Shown: positions 45,801 to 54,530, numbered from the stretch's first letter. The stretch is DNA of 64,000 nucleotides from Lachnospiraceae bacterium (GCA_017938145.1 JAGBCB010000013.1:80005-144004), one strand, 5' to 3'. The notes: generated by a model not told the origin, from the sequence alone. Made by a program: numbers and translations.

Positions 45801-46206
45801 TTATTTCCTCTCCAAATACCTATCCAACACTCTTAAAAAATTACTACATTTATTTCGTATTTCTTTCACAGTAAGCTTTTCTTCACGCACTCTTTCAATC
45901 CCCCTGCTGCTACGGAACGCTCCTGCTTCTTTTACCTTATGTGAGCTTTCTACCTGCTTTCCAAGAAACACTTCTTCCACATCATGGCAGAACCAGATTA
46001 AGTCGTAACCGTTCTTTTCACAAAAGCTTTTAATGTCATCCAGCTCTTTCTTTTGTTCATAGTTGGTTTCATACGCATCGGTGTCTATGCAGTAAATTAC
46101 TCTGGTTTGGCAATTCATATCTATATCGTACTGCCTCCATAATATAAACCCAATCCGTATCCGCCTGCTTGTTCGTTTCTACACAGAATATCAGTTGTAC
46201 CCCCAT
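45801..46206 (-). pseudogene. Small RloB-like partner of the adjacent ATPase, frame-disrupted
   Basis: The proper start is the ATG at 46206, six bases after the ATPase stop. It reads MGVQLIFCVETNKQADTDWV and onward, but stays in that frame only to about 46140 before running into an unrelated frame and stop. The remaining protein is readable in another frame: TRVIYCIDTDAYETNYEQKK, CEKNGYDLIWFCHDVEEVFL, ending RVLDRYLERK. The two parts are recognisably halves of one ATPase-partner family (FCVETN... then CIDTD), probably ~150 residues, with a frameshift and perhaps a short internal deletion between them. The open part alone is 105 codons from an internal ATG (46118). Confidence 0.7.
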
Positions 46207-46212
46207 AAGCAC

Positions 46213-47502
46213 CTACTCCCCAAAAATGCCGATAAAATCAGTTGCATCCACATTAAACGGTGTATTTTCAATCATTCCGTTTCTATAGCAATTTTCCGGT
46301 GTAGCATTGCCTCTTGCGGTCCAGGATGTCAGATAATTATCACTGGATAAAAAGTCAATGGAATTCTTGTTGTCTCGCAAAACTGACATAGGGCTCACAT
46401 TATGTGTAGTGAAACACAACTGGCCTTTTCCGTAATACTTAAAGTATTCCAGCAATTTGCAAAGATACACATCATTCAAGTTGGAATCCATTTCATCAAT
46501 GAAGACAATACCGCTTTGGTCAGCTGCAGCAAAGCAATCGAACAAGCGGATGAGCTTCTTGATTCCGGTACTCTCAAACTCTCTGTTAATGGAATACTCA
46601 CCATAATTTAAGTTCAACTCACATTCGTAAACATCGCCGTTTTCCTTTTTATCAATATCAATGGACACCAAATTGGATTTAAATACTTTAAGAAATTCTG
46701 TCAGCTGAACTACTCTTTTTTCATATTCTTTAAACCGGCTCTTTCTAATAATTCTTTCACTAATACCAAAATGAGCTTTTAGCATATCCAATGGCATTTT
46801 ATCAATTTGTTTTCTGAATATATATTCCTTGTGCTGATCCTCTTCTCCAAGATAAATTTCCAAATGCAGTGGCAGCGACAAAAAAACCAATGTTTGAAGC
46901 GAAACATCATTAAACACATACAGATTATTTGTTTCGGCATACAGCATAACTACAATATGGCAAAAAGAGCGCGCAGATAATAAGTTCAGTGATTTCTTTT
47001 CAGCCAGCTGTTTTTCCTTCTCGTCACATGCAATAGTAACCAATTCACCTTCCTTGGTTTCAAATAATATTTTGTACTTGCTATTTGCATAATCTCCGTT
47101 TTTTACTTTTAAAGTTTCATACAGGATTTCATAATTGCCGCGGTTATTTAAACCCAGCTTAACCTCATAATAATAGACTTCCGTTTTTGTTTTTAAGCCC
47201 ACTAAATACTCGCAGTGAAACCGGAATTCTTGTGCGGATTTATTAATCATTTCTTTCAAAAAGTCCTGATTCTTTGTTTCTGTTAAATAGCTTTCCTGCA
47301 GACACAACTCCTGAAAAATCTTGACTGCAGTAATTAGTGCTGATTTTCCGGAACCGTTTTCTCCGTAAATTGCTTTGATTCTATACTTTTCCGGATTAAA
47401 CTTTTTATCTACTGTTTTTTTATAAAAGTCCAGTTTTACTTCATTTTTTATTCCTTTGATGCCCGACACGCCGATATTAAGCAAATAAAACATATTGTCC
47501 AT
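46213..47502 (-). CDS. AAA15-type ATPase of a second two-gene module
   Basis: This 429-residue ABC-fold ATPase has Walker A YGENGSGKSAL (about 46-54), Walker B IVFIDEMDSNLND, and FTTHNVSPMSVL as the switch region. It is a distant relative of the 34.8 kb ATPase (same family, low similarity). TTAGGAGGAG precedes the ATG. The partner that should act with it directly follows but is broken, so this module is probably no longer functional. Confidence 0.8.
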   Translation of the reverse strand: MDNMFYLLNIGVSGIKGIKNEVKLDFYKKTVDKKFNPEKYRIKAIYGENGSGKSALITAVKIFQELCLQESYLTETKNQDFLKEMINKSAQEFRFHCEYLVGLKTKTEVYYYEVKLGLNNRGNYEILYETLKVKNGDYANSKYKILFETKEGELVTIACDEKEKQLAEKKSLNLLSARSFCHIVVMLYAETNNLYVFNDVSLQTLVFLSLPLHLEIYLGEEDQHKEYIFRKQIDKMPLDMLKAHFGISERIIRKSRFKEYEKRVVQLTEFLKVFKSNLVSIDIDKKENGDVYECELNLNYGEYSINREFESTGIKKLIRLFDCFAAADQSGIVFIDEMDSNLNDVYLCKLLEYFKYYGKGQLCFTTHNVSPMSVLRDNKNSIDFLSSDNYLTSWTARGNATPENCYRNGMIENTPFNVDATDFIGIFGE

Positions 47503-47582
47503 TTTTATTCACTCCTCCTAATCTAACCTTATCATTTGTTATTATTTTATTACATTTTGTAAGTTTTTATTCTTTTTATTGT

Positions 47583-47611
47583 ATTATAAAACAACTTATT
47601 CTGATATGCAA
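47583..47611 (-). promoter_or_regulatory. Promoter for the second ATPase gene
   Basis: Minus strand -35 TTGCAT (47611-47606), 17-base spacer, -10 TATAAT (47588-47583), about 80 bases upstream of the start codon at 47502. Confidence 0.65.
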
Positions 47612-47646
47612 GTGTTTCTTTGGAGTATCCCTGCTTTCCAAAAAGA

Positions 47647-47675
47647 AAACCCACTCCGTTTCACAGAGTGGGTTT
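47647..47675 (-). terminator. Terminator of the cpsB-cpsC-cpsD operon
   Basis: Perfect arms AAACCCACTC (47647-47656) and GAGTGGGTTT (47666-47675), with a T-rich run (TTCTTTTT) following on the minus strand. Confidence 0.9.
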
Positions 47676-47695
47676 CGTTTATTTGTTGATTTATT

Positions 47696-48397
47696 TTAGT
47701 CTTCTTTTCCGTAATAGTGGCCGTAGTACTTGCCGTAATACTTACCGTAGTATTTGCCGTTGCCCTTTAACTTAACCTTATTTAAAACGGCACCAAGAAT
47801 CTTACAGCCTGCATTGTCTAACTGGTCTTTTACCTTTAAAGCGAACTTGTAGCTGACTTCGTCTGCTGCAATTACCATGATAACGCCGTCGCACTGGCGG
47901 GAAACAATGGCACTGTCGATAACGGAGCCAAGAGGTGGTGTATCGATAATGATAACATCGTACTTATCTCTCTGAGTAGTTAACAGTTCTTTAAAGTACT
48001 TGCCGCCCAGTAACTCAGATGGGTTTGGCGGAACCGGACCGGTTAAAATAACGTGCAGGTTTTCAATATTGGTTTTGCACAGCACTTCTTCTAATTTGTT
48101 CTGGCCGGATAAGTAATGGGTAAGACCCTTAATGTTTTTAGCTACAATTTTGTGACGGCCGATTAACACGGACTTACGGATATCGGCATCTACAAACAGT
48201 ACCTTTTTGCCGTCTTCTGCCATAGACAGGGCCAACTGGAAGGATACACTGGACTTTCCTTCTGACGGGGTACAGCTGGTAAGGGCAATTACTTTAATAT
48301 CTTCACCGCAAAACTGTACGTTGGTTCTAAGACTCTTATAAGCTTCGTTACTATGATAATCAAGCTGGTTTAACTTGCTGATTTCTATCTGCTGCAT
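47696..48397 (-). CDS. cpsD: CpsD/CapB-type bacterial tyrosine kinase
   Basis: A 233-residue BY-kinase. It has Walker A SCTPSEGKSSVS (about 41-52), Walker A' KKVLFVDADIRKS and Walker B VIIIDTPP. It ends in a Tyr cluster made of four tandem YYGK/H repeats (KYYGKYYGKYYGHYYGKED), the autophosphorylation site. Such kinases work with a CpsC membrane activator to set capsule or exopolysaccharide length and flux. It is 26 bases after cpsC; AGGAGG precedes the ATG. Confidence 0.94.
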   Translation of the reverse strand: MQQIEISKLNQLDYHSNEAYKSLRTNVQFCGEDIKVIALTSCTPSEGKSSVSFQLALSMAEDGKKVLFVDADIRKSVLIGRHKIVAKNIKGLTHYLSGQNKLEEVLCKTNIENLHVILTGPVPPNPSELLGGKYFKELLTTQRDKYDVIIIDTPPLGSVIDSAIVSRQCDGVIMVIAADEVSYKFALKVKDQLDNAGCKILGAVLNKVKLKGNGKYYGKYYGKYYGHYYGKED

Positions 48398-48423
48398 GAT
48401 AATTTTCCTCCTGAGACTGTTTC

Positions 48424-49164
48424 TTACTTGTTCTTTTTACTCTTTTTTCCCTTTTTGCCCTGAGGCTCGTCGCCAAGGCTTTCTACATCGTAAGGAATGG
48501 AGCCAAGAGTACTGAGTTTCAGATACTTTTCTACATCGTCCGGAGTCTTGATTCTGTCATTTAACAGGAATAAAACTGCAATAATACCGGCTGCCAGGAA
48601 TACGCCCAGTGCACCGCCAAGTACGGTATACTTTGCTACACTTGGTGCTGCCTTTTCGGTTGGAAGGTTAGCGTAGTCAACTACGTTCATTGCCTCTACC
48701 TTCATAACCTCTACCGCACGCTTTGCCACAACCTCGCGGATTTCGTCTGCAATTTTTTGTGCCGTTGCAGGCTCGGTGTGGGTTACGGTAATAGAAAGGA
48801 AACGGGTGTCGGAACCTGCTGCGGTTTCAATCATCTTGCCGAAATTTTTAAGCTTTACGTTAAGATTTAAATTTTTGATAACCTCTTCTGCTACAGAACG
48901 GCTCTTTACCAATGCCACGGTATCCTTCATAATCTGGGTACCCAGTGTCATATCGCTGGAGGTTGTTTTGTCTTCGTTTTGTCTGCTGATTACGTAAACC
49001 GTGGTTGTGGACTCGAAGGTTGGTTCAATGGCAAACTTTGCGTAGCAAAGAGCTATTACCGCAGTAAGCAAACCTGCCAGACCGATGATCCACCACTTGT
49101 AAAGCAGCGCCATAATAAGTTCCCCTAAATCAATTTCCATTTCTTCTGTTCTGTTTGGTTCCAT
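48424..49164 (-). CDS. cpsC: CpsC/Wzz chain-length determinant, kinase activator
   Basis: This 246-residue protein has two membrane helices (about 23-42 and 180-202) flanking an extracellular Wzz domain (TFESTTTVYVIS near the start, then the PTEKAAPSVAKYTVLGGALG region at the second helix). The C-terminal tail is very basic (GKKGKKSKKNK) and cytoplasmic. It is predicted to control polysaccharide chain length and activate CpsD. The AGGAGAG site lies just before ATG 49164; the gene is 18 bases after cpsB. Confidence 0.92.
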   Translation of the reverse strand: MEPNRTEEMEIDLGELIMALLYKWWIIGLAGLLTAVIALCYAKFAIEPTFESTTTVYVISRQNEDKTTSSDMTLGTQIMKDTVALVKSRSVAEEVIKNLNLNVKLKNFGKMIETAAGSDTRFLSITVTHTEPATAQKIADEIREVVAKRAVEVMKVEAMNVVDYANLPTEKAAPSVAKYTVLGGALGVFLAAGIIAVLFLLNDRIKTPDDVEKYLKLSTLGSIPYDVESLGDEPQGKKGKKSKKNK

Positions 49165-49182
49165 GGTTCTCTCCTAATGTTT

Positions 49183-49908
49183 TTATATAATGCTGTTATT
49201 AACAACTGCCTGAGGATTTTTGAAAAAGCAGGCGTCTGCCACCTCTTCTCCGAACTTTTTTTCCACATAAGCTGCTGCTTCTGACAAAATTTGTTTGCGG
49301 CGCTCGGTGTCGTGAGCGTCGGTAGCCACAAAGGAAATGTTGCCCTTAGCAAACATTTTTTTGATGAGGCTTTTTTCTTTTCTGCCGTAGTTGCCCAAAA
49401 CTCCGCCGGCATTTACCTGAAGATAAATACCCATGTCGGCAAGCTCTGCCGCCAGTGCCGGTTTTTTTACCAGGCAGAAGTACCGCTCGATATGGGCCAG
49501 AATCGGCCACACACCCTGGGTTTGTATGTTGATAAGCGCATTGCGCATTTCTGCGTATTCCGTATCCGGCGAAAACTCGATAAGTACATACTGCGAGCCC
49601 GCCATAGTGCAGACTTTTTCTTCTGCAATAATATCCGGAAGACTGCTGCTGTAATAGAGCTCGTTACCGGCATATAGTTTTAAGTCGGGACAGGTTTCCC
49701 GGATTGCCTCCTGCACCTGCTGCACCTTTTCCAGAATGACCTCTTTTGCTGCGTGGCCTCTGCGGTGATGAAAATGGGGCGTGGCAATCACTGTACGGAT
49801 GCCGTCGGCATAGGCCTGCTGTAGCATTTGCAGACTTTCCTCCATGCTCCTTGCACCGTCGTCAATGCCCGGAAGGCAGTGGCAATGCATGTCCATGAAA
49901 TATTTCAT
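49183..49908 (-). CDS. cpsB: CpsB/CapC-type tyrosine phosphatase (PHP family)
   Basis: A 241-residue manganese-dependent phosphatase of the polymerase-histidinol-phosphatase fold. It has MDMHCHCLPGIDDGARSMEE at the start, ATPHFHHRRGH, GNELYY, LAHIERY and ATDAHDTERR. It dephosphorylates the CpsD tyrosine tail, completing the control loop. First gene of the cpsBCD operon. The glycosyltransferases and polymerase that this module usually serves are not in the window. Confidence 0.93.
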   Translation of the reverse strand: MKYFMDMHCHCLPGIDDGARSMEESLQMLQQAYADGIRTVIATPHFHHRRGHAAKEVILEKVQQVQEAIRETCPDLKLYAGNELYYSSSLPDIIAEEKVCTMAGSQYVLIEFSPDTEYAEMRNALINIQTQGVWPILAHIERYFCLVKKPALAAELADMGIYLQVNAGGVLGNYGRKEKSLIKKMFAKGNISFVATDAHDTERRKQILSEAAAYVEKKFGEEVADACFFKNPQAVVNNSII

Positions 49909-50054
49909 AACTGCCCTTTCTGTATTTTTTACATAGCTGTCACATTATAACCAAATTACATTTTACCATGAATCATCGTTTAATGCAAGCCGTAAAACAT
50001 TTTACGCAGAAAAAAGGCAAAAGTATGGCAGACTAGAAATTTCAGGATGGTTTT

Positions 50055-51941
50055 TTACTGAACCTCTAGTATAATTCCGATTCCGCTCACTTCTCCACCC
50101 GCCGGTATCGTTTTATTATAGTCCTCCGGCTTGATAAGAATATCCTTTTTCTCCATGGTAACCTTGGCGCACCAGCTCTGTACTACAGACACTTTTGCAC
50201 CCGGTTTTAATTTCAGCTTTCTGCTCCAGTCGGTTTCTTCTTTTGCCCCGGTATTTTTAATTACCACGTTTAACTGGATGCCGTAGCCCTTTTCCGTTGG
50301 CCAGCTGTTGGAAATCGTCACTTCCGCTTTGTCGATTTTTTCAAAGAGTTCCGCCACGGTTGGAAGTTCCGTAGTTTGACCGGCGTTGGCACCCGGACCT
50401 GCCGGGGTGGTGTTTCCGCCCGGTGCCGGTAGTTCCGTGCCCGGATTATTTTCCGGCGTTCCTCCTGCATCCGGCAACTCCCACTCGTCGCTGCCGAGGC
50501 CGGCGTTCTTCATCATTTTTACAAACCAGGTGCCCGCCGGGCTTAAGTCGGAGGCTTCCAGATTGCTTGTTTTGTTGCAGCTGCCCTGAATCATGGCGGA
50601 GGTTTCCGACTTGTTGGACAGGTTCCACATGACGTGGCTGATGCCGTAGCGGTCCAACATATCAATCCAGGTATTTGCCTGGGACTCGTCGATAGAACCG
50701 CTGCCGGAGGCATCACAGATACCGTATTCCGATACAAAAACCGGCAGACCTTTTGCCACTGCAGTTTTGCATTTATCCCGCAGGCTGTCCTTGTGGGTGG
50801 CTGCGTAGAAATGCAGGGCGTACATGATGTTGTCGTACTCCGTAATCGGGTCCTTGGCCGCCACGTCCACATCCTGGGACCAGGTCGGCGTGCCCACAAT
50901 AATGATGGCTTCCGGCGCGTGCTTGCGGATCACCGGAATCACCTCCAGGGCATACTTTTTGATATCCGCCCAGCTGGTTCCGCCGTTTGGCTCATTGCAA
51001 ATTTCGTAAATGACGTTTGGAACGTCCTTATATTTTTTTGCCGTTTCCTCGAAGAATTTCTTGGCTTCTTCTTTATAGGTATTCGGGTTGTTGTCATTTA
51101 AAATATGCCAGTCGATGATGACGTACATGTCCTGCTCCACCGCTGCCTTGACGCCGGTGTCAATCAAGTCCTTCAAAGCCTTTTTCTGCTTGGCATCGCT
51201 GGTGCAGTAGCCGTTATAATCCGCCGTGTACATGGCCAGGCGGAACACGTTACAGCCCCACTCCTGCCGTGCCTGGGCAATCATGTTTTTATTCACATAT
51301 CCCGGAAACCAGCCAAGCCCATGGGTGCTGATGCCCCGAAGCTGCACCAGGGTTCCGTCCTCCGCCGCCAGATGGGTTTCCTTCACATGAAGCTGGCCGT
51401 AAAAGCCGGTGGATTCTTCTGTGGATTCACTGCCCGCCGGGGTTGGGGTTGGGGTGCTTGTTGCCGTCGGTACCGGAGTAGCCGTAGGCTTCTTGGTTGG
51501 TTTTGGTATTGGGGTATTGGTTGGCTGCGGCGTAACTGTGGCTGTCGGGGTTGGGGTGTTGGTTGGTTGTGGCGTAGCTGTTGCTGTTGGTACCGGACTC
51601 GGCGTCGGCGTGCTCGTTGCTATTGGCACCGGACTCGGGGTCGGGGTGCTCGTTGCCGTTGGCACCGGACTCGGGGTCGGCGTGCTCGTTGCCATTGGTA
51701 CCGGGGTCGGGGTCTTAGTCGGAAGCAGGGTTGGCGGAGCATCCGTTGGGGTCGGCTTTGCTGTAGGAATCGGCGTTGCCGTCGGTGTTGGCGTCTTGGT
51801 TGGCCGCGGAGTCTGGGTTGCCACCGTTTCCACAGGCGCAGCAGGTTCCCCGGCGAAAAACACTCCCGCCAGTACTCCCACACCGATTCCTATTAACATG
51901 CCCAGTAGCAGCGCTGCATAAAAAATGACTTTTTTTCTCAT
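50055..51941 (-). CDS. GH5-family endoglucanase-like enzyme with Thr/Pro linker and CBM2-like domain
   Basis: A 628-residue exported protein with a hydrophobic N-terminal signal anchor (about 6-31) and a Thr/Pro/Ala-rich linker (about 38-175) containing 12-residue repeats of the STPTPSPVPTA type. The GH5 catalytic domain follows (about 180-500), with RGISTHGLGWFPGYV, IDWHILNDNN, the acid/base in YEICNEPNGG (near 312) and the nucleophile in FVSEYGICD (near 402). The C-terminus (about 535-628) is a CBM2-like beta domain (TISNSWPTEKGYGIQL). It should cleave beta-1,4-glucan type polymers at the cell surface. It may instead trim the cell's own exopolysaccharide, since it lies beside cpsBCD. Confidence 0.9.
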   Translation of the reverse strand: MRKKVIFYAALLLGMLIGIGVGVLAGVFFAGEPAAPVETVATQTPRPTKTPTPTATPIPTAKPTPTDAPPTLLPTKTPTPVPMATSTPTPSPVPTATSTPTPSPVPIATSTPTPSPVPTATATPQPTNTPTPTATVTPQPTNTPIPKPTKKPTATPVPTATSTPTPTPAGSESTEESTGFYGQLHVKETHLAAEDGTLVQLRGISTHGLGWFPGYVNKNMIAQARQEWGCNVFRLAMYTADYNGYCTSDAKQKKALKDLIDTGVKAAVEQDMYVIIDWHILNDNNPNTYKEEAKKFFEETAKKYKDVPNVIYEICNEPNGGTSWADIKKYALEVIPVIRKHAPEAIIIVGTPTWSQDVDVAAKDPITEYDNIMYALHFYAATHKDSLRDKCKTAVAKGLPVFVSEYGICDASGSGSIDESQANTWIDMLDRYGISHVMWNLSNKSETSAMIQGSCNKTSNLEASDLSPAGTWFVKMMKNAGLGSDEWELPDAGGTPENNPGTELPAPGGNTTPAGPGANAGQTTELPTVAELFEKIDKAEVTISNSWPTEKGYGIQLNVVIKNTGAKEETDWSRKLKLKPGAKVSVVQSWCAKVTMEKKDILIKPEDYNKTIPAGGEVSGIGIILEVQ

Positions 51942-51944
51942 AAG

Positions 51945-53015
51945 TTACTCCGCTTGTTTTTTCAGTTCCGTTTTTTTCTGATACATTGCCTCATCTGCTC
52001 TGGCACAAAGGCTGTTAAAACTTTCTCCCTGACGGTATTCCGCCATGCCGATGGCGCAGCGGTACGGCGTCTGTTTCATTTCAGCATATACCTTTTCCAT
52101 CATAGTCTGCAGTTGCTCCATGCTCGCCGCATGCTTTGGGCAGAGCACCATAAATTCGTCGCCGCCGGTGCGGTACAAAAAACATCCTTTGAGGAGATTT
52201 TTGCGGATGCATTCCGCTGTGGTGAAGATGGCCACGTCTCCCGCCGCATGTCCTTCAGAATCGTTGATACGCTTCAAATTATTTAAATCTACGGACAGCA
52301 CCGCAATCATTTTGTCTTTATATTTTTCCGCATCCCGGTAGAAGCAGTGACGGTTCAGCACCTTGGTCAGGGCATCCCGCTTGAAGCTCTGGGCGCAGAA
52401 ATACAGGTAGAAAAATGTGATGGAAAGGGAGCTTGCCGCCCGCAGCAAGCCCTGATGATGCCACACCGATTCCAGACCGGTAGCCACACCGCAGGTCACC
52501 ACGATGGCAAAAATAATGCCCGCCTCCATATAGTTGCGCTCTTTGAAAAACTGCGCCGACAAAATCAGAATCAACAGCAGGTAAATTCCGCTGCAAATAT
52601 GTGGGGTGAATCCAAGCGGTCCACGCACAAATTCATTGGCCTCATCGTAGGAAAAGGAAATATCGGAGAACAGCGCCGTACAAGCCACCACTCCGTTGAT
52701 AATTGCCGGAATCGCCAGAATGGTGCGTTCCTTCCGGCTCCGGTACTTGAGAATCAAAATCAGGGTATAAATAATCAGCGGCCGCACGATGTACCCAATG
52801 ATGGACATCCACACCCGCACCATGCTCGGCTCCGCCCGCAGGGACATGGCGTACTCAATATTCTCCGCCACGGTTACTATGACCAAAAGCAGGATGCTGA
52901 CCGCAAACCTCCTGGTAATTTCTTTATCAAACACCGTGTTGGTGCGCAGAAACACCACCAAAAACAGAATGTTAGCCACCAGTATAAAATTGTTCTGAAT
53001 AAAATCGTATATCAT
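51945..53015 (-). CDS. Membrane diguanylate cyclase (GGDEF)
   Basis: This 356-residue protein has about seven hydrophobic segments in its first 200 residues and a C-terminal GGDEF domain. FLYRTGGDEFMVL is intact (near 283), so c-di-GMP synthesis from GTP is expected. The RxxD product-inhibition site five residues before the motif is absent (LKGC there). It ends 3 bases before the GH5 gene start, so the two are co-transcribed, linking c-di-GMP to an extracellular glucanase. RBS AAAGGAAAGGGG precedes ATG 53015. Confidence 0.92.
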   Translation of the reverse strand: MIYDFIQNNFILVANILFLVVFLRTNTVFDKEITRRFAVSILLLVIVTVAENIEYAMSLRAEPSMVRVWMSIIGYIVRPLIIYTLILILKYRSRKERTILAIPAIINGVVACTALFSDISFSYDEANEFVRGPLGFTPHICSGIYLLLILILSAQFFKERNYMEAGIIFAIVVTCGVATGLESVWHHQGLLRAASSLSITFFYLYFCAQSFKRDALTKVLNRHCFYRDAEKYKDKMIAVLSVDLNNLKRINDSEGHAAGDVAIFTTAECIRKNLLKGCFLYRTGGDEFMVLCPKHAASMEQLQTMMEKVYAEMKQTPYRCAIGMAEYRQGESFNSLCARADEAMYQKKTELKKQAE

Positions 53016-53048
53016 AGGGACGCCCCTTTCCTTTGTACTCTTATGTAA

Positions 53049-53077
53049 ATTATAGCGCAGGATGGGTAATTATACAA
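53049..53077 (-). promoter_or_regulatory. Promoter for the GGDEF-GH5 operon
   Basis: Minus strand -35 TTGTAT (53077-53072), 17-base spacer, perfect -10 TATAAT (53054-53049), 34 bases upstream of the start codon. The first unit of the repeat array overlaps the -35. Confidence 0.65.
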
Positions 53078-53432
53078 ATATTTTCTCTGAATACCCCGGC
53101 TGATGCCTTTGAAGACATGCTTTACAGCTTCTGCGGGGTATATACAATAATTTTGTCTCTGTATACCCCGCCAAATTCACTTTTGGCCTCAAATTTGGCC
53201 TCCTGCGGGGTATTTCTCACAAATTTTTCTCTATATACCCGCCAGACACATTTTAGGCCCCAAAATAAACCTCCGCCAGGGTATTTCCCACAAATTTTTC
53301 TCTATATACCCCGCAGGCCACCTTTTTACCCCGCAGGCCACCTTTTTACCCCGCAAGCCACATTTTCACCCCGCCAGACACCTTTTTCACCCCGCAGGCC
53401 ACCTTTTTACCCCGCAAGCCACATTTTTCACT
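53073..53432 (+). repeat. Tandem array: four ~72-bp units then six 20-21-bp units
   Basis: A core of ACAAATTTTTCTCTATATACC type followed by CCGC occurs at about 53074, 53144, 53219 and 53290 (steps 70, 75 and 71). Between cores the sequence pairs as hairpins (TATACCCCGC to GCGGGGTATA, for example 53161-53172 with 53203-53213). After the fourth core a second array starts at 53307 with units of TACCCCGCAGGCCACCTTTT type, with small variants, to 53432. The long plus-strand frame over this region only reflects the repeat. The 630-base gap 53016-53645 contains this array, the promoter above and the hairpin below, and no gene I can support. Confidence 0.82.
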
Positions 53433-53497
53433 CGACGAACCATCTTTTCGCCTCCGGAACCTGCTTAAAGTTCTTCCGGGCCTGACGCACACGTGCA

Positions 53498-53647
53498 AAT
53501 TTCATTTTGCAAATCATTCTACTCAATAGCAAATGCCACATCATGGAAATTTCCCGACGCAGGACCGTCAGCGAGAGCGGGTCCCAGTGGGAACTTTCCA
53601 TGATGTGGCATTTTATTGAATCAGTATATTATTTGCAAAATGAAATT
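53498..53647. terminator. 150-base hairpin with conserved tip (copy 4), downstream of degV
   Basis: Outer arms ATTTCATTTTGCAAAT and ATTTGCAAAATGAAAT close the structure, then GCCACATCATGGAAA and TTTCCATGATGTGGC form a second perfect block. The tip 53564-53582 on the minus strand is ACCCGCTCTCGCTGACGGT. The right outer arm abuts the degV stop. The stem is far longer than a normal terminator. Confidence 0.8.
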
Positions 53648-54530
53648 ACTCTACGCGCGCGTCACCCCAGAAGAAAATTACAAAGGTGCCTGGGCCGGTA
53701 TGGCTGCCGATAACTGTTCCGATAGAGCCAATCTCAATGGCGTCGATGCTAGGGAACTTAGCCTCAATCTGCTCCTTCAGGGCGTTTGCTTCTTCCGGAC
53801 ATGCGGAGTGGCTGATGTAGCACTTACCGCTGTAGGAAGTGCCGTTTTCTGCGTGCTGTTCCATCATCTTAATCAGCTCGTCGATGGCTTTCTTTTTGCC
53901 GCGTACCTTCTGGCCTGCCTGAAGCTTGCCGTTTACGTCTACGTGGATAATTGGGCAGATATTTAAGATACCGCCCACAACGCCTGCGGTCTTAGAAAGA
54001 CGGCCGCCGCGAACCAGATATTTTAACTCTGTGGTTGCTACCCAGTGATGCATCTTCAACTTGTTTTCTTCAACCCAGGTATGTAATTCATCGATGGACT
54101 TGCCTGCGTCACGCATGTCTGCCAGGTCATCCATCATAAGACCAAAGCCGGAGGCTGCTGCCAGGGAATCCACCACATAAATCTTACGGTCCGGATAGCG
54201 TTCTGCCAACATATTTCTAGCAACACTGGCGGAATTATATGCACCGGAAATACCGGAAGATAATGTAAGGTGAAGGATGTCCTTTCCTTCTTTTAAAAAG
54301 CCTTCGAAATATTCTTCGTACTCTGCCACATTCGGCTGGGAGGTCTTGGTGCAGGCTCCGTTTTCCATTGCCTTGTAAAATTTGTCTAAGGACATGGTCT
54401 GCCCTAAATCGTCGGAATAACGGACTTCATCCAGCTCGTAGCTGAAGCAAAGATACTTAATATCTCTTTTCTCGAAATGTTCTTTAGTTAAATCTGCAGT
54501 GGAGCAGCAGCTTAAAATAAAATCACTCAT
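53646..54530 (-). CDS. DegV-family fatty-acid-binding protein
   Basis: A 294-residue protein with DegV landmarks: the SCCSTADLT start, YSDDLGQTMSLDKFYKAM, HLTLSSGISGAYNSA and YVVDSLAAASGFG. A second domain carries VRGGRLSKTAGVVGGILNI. DegV/FakB proteins bind fatty acids and hand them to the FakA kinase for phospholipid synthesis. The start at 54530 follows AAGGAGAA; an in-frame start 25 codons upstream is not supported. Confidence 0.92.
   Translation of the reverse strand: MSDFILSCCSTADLTKEHFEKRDIKYLCFSYELDEVRYSDDLGQTMSLDKFYKAMENGACTKTSQPNVAEYEEYFEGFLKEGKDILHLTLSSGISGAYNSASVARNMLAERYPDRKIYVVDSLAAASGFGLMMDDLADMRDAGKSIDELHTWVEENKLKMHHWVATTELKYLVRGGRLSKTAGVVGGILNICPIIHVDVNGKLQAGQKVRGKKKAIDELIKMMEQHAENGTSYSGKCYISHSACPEEANALKEQIEAKFPSIDAIEIGSIGTVIGSHTGPGTFVIFFWGDARVE

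Noticed and set aside
51409-51921. Gly/Val-rich 170-codon plus-strand frame
   Set aside because: It is the antisense of the Thr/Pro linker of the GH5 protein and owes its length to that composition.
53073-53432. Possible CRISPR array
   Set aside because: The intervals are not unique spacers of constant length but partly complementary repeats, and no cas genes are present.
53033-53485. A 150-codon plus-strand open frame rich in Pro, Phe and Thr
   Set aside because: It is simply the translation of the tandem repeat array, has no ribosome site and lies opposite the GGDEF promoter.
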